A DNA stretch of 6,005 nt, taken from NCBI GenBank assembly GCA_002424575.1, contig DIKN01000106.1, positions 1-6,005 on the forward strand, given 5' to 3'. Below, piece by piece: positions 1 through 5,358 of this stretch. Each line of letters opens with the position of its first letter. Position 1 is the stretch's first letter. Made by a program: the position numbers and the translations under genes. This DNA is from Acholeplasmataceae bacterium UBA5617. GTDB taxonomy: Bacteria > Bacillota_I > Bacilli_A > Acholeplasmatales > Acholeplasmataceae. A model generated the notes under the pieces. That model was not told where the DNA came from. It searched no databases and saw nothing but the letters and a program-made list of their open reading frames with translations.

Positions 1-135
1 TTTTAAATCGATCCTCCGAAATACTTCGTCAAATGTTCGCACTTCACTATCAAATGGTATTTTTCTGTCAAATGATAGTGGTACTTCTAACTGTTTTGGG
101 TTAAAATAGACTTGGTATAATTGTGTACTAGTCAT
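1..135 (-). CDS. IS1182-like DDE transposase, N-terminal fragment (runs off left edge)
   Basis: Forty-five codons are open from ATG at 135 to the window edge, with no stop. The peptide starts MTSTQLYQVYFNPKQ and continues with PLSFDRKIPFDSEVRTFDE. This matches the N-terminal pattern of IS1182-family transposases as I remember it: a short strand, then a phrase like 'D..vR..devle.id'. The DDE catalytic core lies further left and cannot be seen, so activity is unknown. No Shine-Dalgarno precedes the ATG, unlike every other gene here. A TATAAT box ends six bases upstream of the start, so the message may be leaderless. The gene reads in the same direction as the pilin operon upstream, with a terminator between them. 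Family assignment is moderately sure; gene type is fairly sure. Confidence 0.65.
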   Translation of the reverse strand, partial: MTSTQLYQVYFNPKQLEVPLSFDRKIPFDSEVRTFDEVFRRIDLK

Positions 136-141
136 ACTTCA

Positions 142-150
142 ATTATACCA
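142..150 (-). promoter_or_regulatory. Extended -10 promoter of the transposase
   Basis: On the minus strand the sequence reads TGGTATAAT from 150 to 142, a perfect -10 hexamer with an upstream TGn extension. No good -35 box lies 16-18 bases upstream; the best is TGGAAG inside the terminator stem, matching three of six. The expected transcription start falls at or near 135, the A of the transposase ATG. Confidence 0.5.
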
Positions 151-181
151 AAAACCACCCTGGCTTCCAGAGTGGTTTTTT
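150..181. terminator. Bidirectional intrinsic terminator inside the IS end
   Basis: Left arm 150-163 pairs with right arm 167-180 around the loop CTT: AAAAACCAC (150-158) with GTGGTTTTT (172-180), a C/A mismatch (159/171), then CTGG with CCAG. Six T follow on the plus strand (176-181) and five on the minus strand (154-150). On the minus strand it would end transcripts of the pilin operon before they reach the transposase. No other terminator follows that operon. Confidence 0.85.
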
Positions 182-189
182 GTTATCAA

Positions 190-220
190 GGCTGAAACTA
201 TTTTATTTCGTTACAGCCCC
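190..220. repeat. Putative IS terminal sequence with a sub-terminal inverted repeat
   Basis: GGCTGAAAC (190-198) and GTTACAGCC (210-218) are inverted repeats of nine bases with one mismatch and an 11-base AT-rich spacer. The outer arm runs on to CCCC at 220, so the minus strand begins GGGGCTGTAAC. This could be the transposase-binding terminal repeat. It would also fold as a stem-loop in the 3' untranslated part of the pilin operon transcript. No T-run follows on either strand, so it is not a terminator on its own. Confidence 0.45.
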
Positions 221-221
221 T

Positions 222-1370
222 TTATCCAAGTTTTGGTGTGGTAAAGATAAACCCGGTTTGACCTTCACCTTCAGTTGAAGATTCCACAGCGATTTCAGTG
301 GGTATTGCGTAATCGTAAAACGCATCATAATCTAACGCAATATTTTCAATAACACCATTATTAATCGTTGGTGTTAATAAGGTGTAAGCACCACCAGTAA
401 TGACAATGTTTCCCTGTTGAGCTGTCAGATTCCGTGCGAGGAAATATCCATATCCGGTGGTTTGGTTACCAATAACGACATCACCTTCAGCAAAAACAAA
501 CGTAGGTCTATCAAGTGTTCCAAGTGCAGTCCTTTTATCTGTTGTCAAATTTCCTTTGATATATAGTGTTCCTTGAATACCTTGGGTACTATTACCACGT
601 CCGTTAAGTATTACATCCCCATTGACAATGACATTGCCATAAATCGTACTATTTTCATTCATTGTAAGGTTGCCATCGATCACTAAAAGTCGACTATCTG
701 GAACGGTTAAACTTTTATTTCTCGGTATGTTTACAGAACCATTGACATACCAATGACCACCGGCTGTAGGATTTGTTTGTGTCTGTAATTGGTTGGGTAA
801 GATGAAACTGAATCCTGTACCGGCAAGAGCGAGACTCCGAATATAACTGATCACACTTTGAAAATCAGTAAAAAGAGTTTCGGAAGCTATCGTCGGAAAG
901 TTTTTTTCCATATAGAGGGGTAAGTAACTGGCCAATAGATTGCTTGGTGTAACCAGAGGACTAAGTTCAAATGTAGGTTCTCCCCCCGTATATTTGAAAA
1001 TAGAATCATAGGTGTTAAGCGATGTCACAGACCCTGTCAAATAACTTCTCACAGGTTGACTACCCACCAGTAAGCGCGACGATACGGTGTAGAGATTGGT
1101 ACCAAACTGCTCGATATCGACATTCATTAAGGTTTCAAGTTGACTGATATACATAGGATCAAGCGATTGATCACGTGCGATAAGATAGAGTGCACCACGA
1201 ACATCAGCAACTGCATTGGCATAATTTTCAGATTCTTCAATCGCGATATCCGTTAACTTAGCTTGGAAGAAGATATAGGACAAAAAGGTTGCTGTTGTCC
1301 CGAGGACAAATGCAACAATCGCTAAGACTGCAGGAAGCCCAATCCCTTTTTTACTTTTCAAAACATGCAT
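222..1370 (-). CDS. PilX/GspK-like minor prepilin with beta-helix-like C-terminal region
   Basis: A protein of 382 residues, probably the pilus tip subunit. The N-terminus has a short basic leader ending KSKKG and a hydrophobic helix at about 10-37, as in prepilins. Cleavage would follow Gly9, giving a mature protein starting IGLPA. Residue +5 is Ala, not the usual Glu; GspK-type tip pseudopilins also lack that Glu. Residues 38-200 are a mixed domain with helical stretches. Residues 207-330 contain short strand-turn repeats such as VNGSVNI, VIDGNLTM, IYGNVIVNGDVIL, YIKGNLTT and VFAEGDVVI, which suggest a right-handed beta-helix like those in bactofilin-type proteins. There are no cysteines. 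The start is firm: ATG at 1370 has AGGAGGTGA seven bases upstream, and the previous gene's TAG stop forms part of that site. It is last in the operon, and its TAA lies against the IS boundary. Confidence 0.8.
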   Translation of the reverse strand: MHVLKSKKGIGLPAVLAIVAFVLGTTATFLSYIFFQAKLTDIAIEESENYANAVADVRGALYLIARDQSLDPMYISQLETLMNVDIEQFGTNLYTVSSRLLVGSQPVRSYLTGSVTSLNTYDSIFKYTGGEPTFELSPLVTPSNLLASYLPLYMEKNFPTIASETLFTDFQSVISYIRSLALAGTGFSFILPNQLQTQTNPTAGGHWYVNGSVNIPRNKSLTVPDSRLLVIDGNLTMNENSTIYGNVIVNGDVILNGRGNSTQGIQGTLYIKGNLTTDKRTALGTLDRPTFVFAEGDVVIGNQTTGYGYFLARNLTAQQGNIVITGGAYTLLTPTINNGVIENIALDYDAFYDYAIPTEIAVESSTEGEGQTGFIFTTPKLG

Positions 1371-1381
1371 GTCCTCACCTC

Positions 1382-1903
1382 CTAGGTTGGGATGGTTTCG
1401 AGTACGAGTGTCTTATCGTATCGGAACGTATAGTCATTATGTTCTCCAGTAAGTATTAATGTGATGGAATACGTCAAGGTTGTACCTTGTATTGTATAAT
1501 TTAGTGATGATAGTGGCGATATCGTAAAGTGTTGAATCGAGTATTCTATATCATTGATCAAGAGTTTTCCATTTGACACTTCAAAGCGCAGGGTTTGAAC
1601 GGGGTCATATACGACAAGATCGATGGTTCCACTATCTAAATTAGGGACATATTCAAACGCTTTAATGAATACGATGCAATTTGAAACGAGACACGTTTGA
1701 TAATTGGTTGGACCTAAGTCGCGCAATTCACGATCAATCTTTGCTGTCAAAAGCGTACTTTCTGTACTTGCACGGCTCTGTTCGATAACTTTAGCATTCG
1801 CATTGGTGATCACAGAGATCATGACTGCTGAGAGTGACAAAATGATTCCAAATAAAACGATAGCTCCGAGTAATTCAATCATCGTCATGCCGTGCTTACG
1901 CAT
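1382..1903 (-). CDS. PilW/GspJ-like minor prepilin
   Basis: A prepilin of 173 residues from the ATG at 1903. The N-terminus MRKHGMTMIELLGAIVLFG is a textbook type III signal: cleavage after Gly5, Glu at mature position 5, then a hydrophobic helix of about 20 residues. A globular domain rich in beta strands follows. Cys71 and Cys76 lie four residues apart and could form a disulfide. Size, signal and middle place in the operon fit the PilW/GspJ class, but the globular domain is not diagnostic. I chose 1903 over the GTG at 1912 because AGAAGG lies eight bases ahead of 1903 but touches the GTG. The start overlaps the end of the upstream gene by eight bases (ATGCGTAA), which implies translational coupling. 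The stop TAG at 1384-1382 is built into the next gene's ribosome binding site. Confidence 0.85.
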   Translation of the reverse strand: MRKHGMTMIELLGAIVLFGIILSLSAVMISVITNANAKVIEQSRASTESTLLTAKIDRELRDLGPTNYQTCLVSNCIVFIKAFEYVPNLDSGTIDLVVYDPVQTLRFEVSNGKLLINDIEYSIQHFTISPLSSLNYTIQGTTLTYSITLILTGEHNDYTFRYDKTLVLETIPT

Positions 1904-2345
1904 AGATGACACCTTCTAACGTAATCGTTCTTGACTTATAATAATATATAGTGATGGAGAAGCGAACAATTTGATATGCTGTAGTTTCAGCAGTTGGTGC
2001 ATAAAACGTGATGACGACATCTTCAGCATCAATCACCGTTGAATCAATAGGTTCTAAAGCATCACATGTCACAATCGTTCCGATATTTGAACATGTTGTC
2101 ACATCGATTGTTTTTTCTTGTCCGCCTAACCAAGGGGATACTGTTGCATAGGATAAGGATGTGATGAGATCATCGCGAAGCGAAGAAGCAAATTCAACAG
2201 CTACGCGCTTATTTTCAGTCGCGATGGCTTGGTTTCGCATGGCCATGATGGTTGCAATGGCAGTGGTAAAAACAAGCGTGATGATCGCAACCGATGCAAT
2301 AACTTCAAGTAACGTAAATCCGTGATGGTCGATAATGCGCTTCAT
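1896..2345 (-). CDS. PilV/GspI-like minor prepilin
   Basis: A prepilin of 149 residues from the ATG at 2345. The leader MKRIIDHHG is followed by FTLLEVIASVAIITLVFTTA: cleavage after Gly9, N-terminal Phe, Glu at position +5 and a hydrophobic helix. The phrase 'GFTLLEVIAS' is typical of PilV/GspI-type minor pilins. The remainder is a small globular domain with Cys85 and Cys94, a possible disulfide. An upstream ATG at 2351 is in frame, but GGAGGAGG (2359-2352) abuts it. That site sits six bases ahead of the ATG at 2345, which is therefore the better start. It is first of three coupled minor pilin genes, in the same order as pilV-pilW-pilX and gspI-gspJ-gspK, and it diverges from the motor genes. 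Confidence 0.87.
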   Translation of the reverse strand: MKRIIDHHGFTLLEVIASVAIITLVFTTAIATIMAMRNQAIATENKRVAVEFASSLRDDLITSLSYATVSPWLGGQEKTIDVTTCSNIGTIVTCDALEPIDSTVIDAEDVVITFYAPTAETTAYQIVRFSITIYYYKSRTITLEGVIYA

Positions 2346-2365
2346 GGACATCCTCCTCCATCTTC

Positions 2366-2371
2366 ATTATA
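2366..2371 (-). promoter_or_regulatory. Candidate -10 box of the minor pilin operon
   Basis: TATAAT reads from 2371 to 2366 on the minus strand, inside CATATATAATG. The expected start near 2359 gives a leader of about 14 bases, beginning at the Shine-Dalgarno. No convincing -35 box sits at 17 bases; TTGTCC lies 22 bases upstream, which is too far. The promoter may be weak or need an activator. Confidence 0.4.
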
Positions 2372-2410
2372 TATGATTTTTGTGGTTTAAAGCGGACAAC
2401 GACCTTACAT

Positions 2411-2441
2411 TTATCTTAAATCTTCAAGAAAATCAAGATAA
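2411..2441. promoter_or_regulatory. Operator-like inverted repeat between divergent promoters
   Basis: TTATCTT (2411-2417) and AAGATAA (2435-2441) are perfect inverted repeats. Between them lies the smaller palindrome TCTTCAAGA (2421-2429), so TCTT/AAGA half-sites recur four times in 31 bases. The element lies about midway between the two -10 boxes and upstream of both. No T-run follows, so a terminator is unlikely. A regulator-binding site is an inference from position and symmetry. Confidence 0.3.
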
Positions 2442-2444
2442 CAC

Positions 2445-2475
2445 TTGGGTTATATGAGGGGTATTTTGCTATAAT
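2445..2475 (+). promoter_or_regulatory. Promoter of the VanW-like gene, pilB and pilC operon
   Basis: A perfect TATAAT (2470-2475) is preceded by TGC, giving an extended -10. TTGGGT (2445-2450) is a fair -35 box at a longish 19-base spacing, which the extended -10 can compensate. Transcription would start near 2482, leaving a leader of about 17 bases that contains the GAGGTGA ribosome binding site (2487-2493). Confidence 0.65.
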
Positions 2476-2486
2476 GAGAATAGATT

Positions 2487-2501
2487 GAGGTGAATGCCTT
2501 G
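2487..2501 (+). promoter_or_regulatory. Ribosome binding site deciding a TTG start
   Basis: GAGGTGA (2487-2493) is a strong Shine-Dalgarno. Five bases later comes TTG at 2499. The in-frame GTG at 2490 lies inside the site and cannot be the start. The ATG at 2494 is out of frame and stops at once, and the ATG at 2511 is 17 bases away. TTG is therefore the best initiator. Confidence 0.7.
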
Positions 2502-3689
2502 AAAAGCACAATGCTCTACTTAAAACGAAATCTCTATTTCATACTATCTTTAACCACACTGGTGCTAACAGCTGGATTAGCTGTGATTCTTTTGTTTGTC
2601 TTCGATTTGGGAAAACCCGTGGCTCAAACATCCGTTGGTTTTGTCTACTTGGGATCAACTGAAGAATCAGAATATGCAGCCGTTCTTACCCCACGCATCG
2701 CACAGTGGCAAAATACAGCGGATTACGCGTTATCTTATCAAGAATATGAATGGAAGATCGATTTGAATTATTTCAATTTTGATGTTGATGAGACCGTCAA
2801 ACATGTCGATCAAGATCAAAACAATAAGGCTTATTTCACTTTAAGCGAAACTTCAAAAAATCAGCTTCATCAAGATATGATATCCGATTTGACACAAGAT
2901 CTCATCGATGGTTTTGATTACGAAGCTCTACTCGATGATCTTAATCAAGATATGAGTTTACTCAAAAATAGAAAGACATACCATCTCAAAAATTACTTAG
3001 ATCCTGCACTCCTCCAAACCGTTATTGAGTCGATTCAAATCGACAACATACCTTTTGATGTCGTCACAAACATTCATAATGCGTTAGATGACATCATCAT
3101 TTCAGCCAATCAACGGTTTAAGTTAAGCACTGCGTTACAATCTTATGGATTATCAAATGAAGAACTCTCCGTGATTGCATCCGCAATGCAATATGTCTTG
3201 ATCGTCACACCCGTTCAAGGTTTTATCTTTGAACCATACACCGCATTACCTTCATGGGCTTCACCAGGGGCAAATGTGCGTATCTTGCAGATGAGTGGTT
3301 ATGATTTTTCATTCTTTAATCCTTTGCAAGAAACCATGACTTTATCTGTTGATCGTCTCGACCAAGACAGTTTAATGTTTACCTTAAAAGGTTATCCATT
3401 CCTGACAACCTATGAACGGATTAACCAAGTGGGTTCCACTATCTATTTCCAAGAAACAAGACTTCAAAATCTAAACCTAAATGATACAACACCAGGGATA
3501 ACCATCATCGATTCAGCATTAGAAACAGTTTATGAATTGATCATCACACCGGGTGTTAACGGCCAAATCATCAACTATCAACGCAAAATAACACCGCTCA
3601 ATCAGGCATCAACCACCATCACACTCTTCAGTGAACACATCTATCCCATCACGCAAATTGTTGAAGAGCATGTGATTCCAAAGGGGTGA
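2499..3689 (+). CDS. Membrane-anchored extracytoplasmic protein, divergent VanW/G5-like
   Basis: A protein of 396 residues from the TTG at 2499. After a short basic segment (KRN at 9-11) comes one hydrophobic helix at about 12-35, so the rest is likely outside the membrane. Residues 45-100 (TSVGFVYLGSTEESEY..., then EWKIDLNYF and FDVDETV) recall the peptidoglycan-binding repeat found before VanW domains. Residues 209-300, with EPY.ALPSWASPGANV, YDFSFFNPL and FTLKGYP, recall the latter half of a VanW domain. The end (TPGVNGQIINYQRKI ... IYPITQIV) resembles the tail or G5-like segment of such proteins. The usual VanW core with GGGICQ.STTLYNA is absent, and there are no cysteines. These likenesses are from memory and unscored. 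It is not recognisably PilM, N, O or P. It leads the pilB-pilC operon, with four bases before pilB, so a role at the envelope in pilus assembly or wall passage is inferred. The alternative is an unrelated, lineage-specific pilus protein. Confidence 0.7.
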   Translation: MKSTMLYLKRNLYFILSLTTLVLTAGLAVILLFVFDLGKPVAQTSVGFVYLGSTEESEYAAVLTPRIAQWQNTADYALSYQEYEWKIDLNYFNFDVDETVKHVDQDQNNKAYFTLSETSKNQLHQDMISDLTQDLIDGFDYEALLDDLNQDMSLLKNRKTYHLKNYLDPALLQTVIESIQIDNIPFDVVTNIHNALDDIIISANQRFKLSTALQSYGLSNEELSVIASAMQYVLIVTPVQGFIFEPYTALPSWASPGANVRILQMSGYDFSFFNPLQETMTLSVDRLDQDSLMFTLKGYPFLTTYERINQVGSTIYFQETRLQNLNLNDTTPGITIIDSALETVYELIITPGVNGQIINYQRKITPLNQASTTITLFSEHIYPITQIVEEHVIPKG

Positions 3690-3693
3690 TTTT

Positions 3694-5352
3694 ATGGCAC
3701 TAAGACGTATTGGTGATATTCTTCTTGACGCGAAAGTCATCACCGAAGCACAACTTAAAGATGCACTCTCAAAACAAGAAAAATCGGAGCGTCTCGGTGA
3801 GACATTAGCTCGTCTTGAATATGCAACCGAGATGCAAATCTTAAAAGCTTTAGAGGATTCAACCGGTGTACAGCGTGTTGCACTGGCCAATTTTACGATT
3901 GATGAAAACGTACTCGCTTTGGTCGATGAAACGTTTTGTCGAAGACAGAACGTCATTCCGCTTCGCATCGAAGGGAAAAATTTACTTTTCGCAACCTCAG
4001 ATCCTCTCGACTTTGTTGTCATCGAAGAACTTCGCATTTTAACAGGTTATCGCCCCAAAGCCTTTTCAGCACCACGCAATGAAATCATCAGTCAAATTGA
4101 AAAATATTATGGATTCACGCGAACACTCGAAGCACTCGGTGCTCGTCAATCGATTTCTAAAGAAGAAGAGTTTGAAGACGATGATGATGACGATACACCG
4201 ATGGTCAAATTGGTCAATCAGATTTTAACCTCTGCTGTTTTTCAACGTGCGAGTGACATACATATCGACCCTCTTGATGACAAAATCCTTGTCAGATATC
4301 GTGTCGATGGTGTTCTTGATATCGTCAAAGAATTTCCAATCAAAATCCATAACCAAATGATCTCACGCATCAAAGTCATGTCGGGTATGGATATCACAGA
4401 AACACGCATTCCACAAGATGGTCGTATTCAGACAGCGATTCAACAAAAAAATATTGACTTACGCATATCGACTTTGCCCACAGTTCGTGGCGAAAAAGTG
4501 GTCATGCGTGTCCTCGACCTTTCGGGATCGATGAATAAGATATCAGCTCTTGGCTTTAATGAAAAAGAAGAACGTTTGGTGCGTCAAATGATTGATCGTC
4601 CCAATGGAATCGTGTTAGTCAGTGGACCCACTGGATCAGGGAAAACAACAACCCTTTATGCATGCCTTGAGGAACTCAATAAACCAGGCGTCAACATCGT
4701 TACGGTTGAAGACCCTGTTGAAATCAAAATGAGAGGTGTCAATCAAGTTCAAGTTCAACCCGATGTTGAATTGACGTTTGCGAAAGCCCTTCGTTCGATT
4801 CTTCGTCAAGACCCCAACATCATCATGGTCGGGGAAATTCGCGACGTAGAAACCGCCGAAATAGCGATTCGTGCATCCTTAACGGGTCACTTGGTGTTAT
4901 CCACCATCCATACCAATGATGCTGTAAAAACTGTCACACGTCTGTTGGATATGGACATTGAACCCTTTTTGATTGCTTCATCTTTATCCGGTATTATTTC
5001 TCAGCGCCTTGTCAGATGCTTGTGTCCTGAATGCAGTTATGAAGATGAACCAAGTCCATCTGAAATTGTCATGTTTAAAAAGTATGGCATGACGATCGAT
5101 AAAGTTAAACGTGCACGTGGTTGTACATCATGTAATTTTAAAGGATATGCAGGTCGTGTCGGTATTTTCGAAGTTTTACCGATCACGAGAAACTTTCAAC
5201 GTTTGATTGCAGAAAATGCGAACGTCATCGATTTAACCAAACAAGCGCGCAATGAAGGTATGATTACGATTCTCGAATCTGGATTGCAAAAAATTAAAAA
5301 AGGTATCACCACCCTTGAAGAAGTCTTGAAAGTCGCAAGCGAACTGGAGTGA
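3694..5352 (+). CDS. pilB: Type IV pilus assembly ATPase PilB (GspE family)
   Basis: The cytoplasmic hexameric ATPase that drives pilus extension, 552 residues, full length for the family. Residues 1-140 form a GspE/MshEN-type N-terminal domain with two RxG repeats (RRIGDILL at 4, RLGETLAR at 33). A very acidic linker (about 157-167) leads to the motor. Motor motifs are all intact: Walker A GPTGSGKT (311-318), Asp box VEDPVE (338-343), Walker B IIMVGEIRD (376-384) and His box GHLVLSTIHTND (398-409). Cys444/447 and Cys477/480 form the zinc-binding site usual in PilB/GspE; Cys442 is extra. PilT lacks that zinc site and this N-domain, so PilT is excluded. ATG at 3694 has AAGGGGTGA just upstream, overlapping the previous gene's stop, so translation is coupled. 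pilC follows after six bases. GspE of a type II system is the alternative, but the context favours pili. Confidence 0.95.
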   Translation: MALRRIGDILLDAKVITEAQLKDALSKQEKSERLGETLARLEYATEMQILKALEDSTGVQRVALANFTIDENVLALVDETFCRRQNVIPLRIEGKNLLFATSDPLDFVVIEELRILTGYRPKAFSAPRNEIISQIEKYYGFTRTLEALGARQSISKEEEFEDDDDDDTPMVKLVNQILTSAVFQRASDIHIDPLDDKILVRYRVDGVLDIVKEFPIKIHNQMISRIKVMSGMDITETRIPQDGRIQTAIQQKNIDLRISTLPTVRGEKVVMRVLDLSGSMNKISALGFNEKEERLVRQMIDRPNGIVLVSGPTGSGKTTTLYACLEELNKPGVNIVTVEDPVEIKMRGVNQVQVQPDVELTFAKALRSILRQDPNIIMVGEIRDVETAEIAIRASLTGHLVLSTIHTNDAVKTVTRLLDMDIEPFLIASSLSGIISQRLVRCLCPECSYEDEPSPSEIVMFKKYGMTIDKVKRARGCTSCNFKGYAGRVGIFEVLPITRNFQRLIAENANVIDLTKQARNEGMITILESGLQKIKKGITTLEEVLKVASELE

Positions 5353-5358
5353 TGGACG

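Larger units (their letters stand above)
1..220 (-). mobile_element. End of an IS1182-like insertion sequence (partial)
   Basis: The left 220 bases look like the transposase-proximal end of an insertion sequence continuing beyond position 1. Seen: a transposase-like N-terminus from 135 leftward, a hairpin terminator just ahead of it, and an outer edge reading GGGGCTGTAAC on the minus strand (220 to 210). From memory, ends beginning GGGGCTGT are common in IS1182-type elements. The outer boundary at 220 is inferred, because the other end and any target duplication are outside the window. The first host base would be 221, and the pilin operon's stop codon occupies 222-224. Confidence 0.6.

Noticed and set aside
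45..80. Inverted repeat CACTATCA / TGATAGTG with a 20-base spacer
   Set aside because: It lies within the transposase coding sequence, has only eight pairs and a long loop, and no T-run follows; probably chance.
1704..1919. Open frame of 71 codons on the plus strand
   Set aside because: It lies opposite the PilW-like gene, whose prepilin signal, ribosome binding site and operon position are clear; it is antisense shadow coding.
2346..2498. Small RNA or riboswitch in the divergent intergenic region
   Set aside because: The predicted leaders are too short for a riboswitch, and I see no GC-rich stem or terminator in it.
3609..4037. Open frame of 142 codons on the minus strand, Ser- and Arg-rich
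   Set aside because: It is antisense to the start of pilB and the end of the VanW-like gene, both well supported; the composition is typical of a reverse-frame shadow.
3687..5352. Possibility that UGA codes for Trp, as in many mycoplasmas
   Set aside because: TGA codons at 3687 and 5350 fall exactly where the proteins should end and overlap ribosome binding sites of the next genes, while Trp is encoded by TGG (for example in the VanW-like gene).
3694..5352. PilT retraction ATPase instead of PilB
   Set aside because: The long N-terminal domain and the Cys444/447-Cys477/480 zinc site are PilB/GspE traits absent from PilT.
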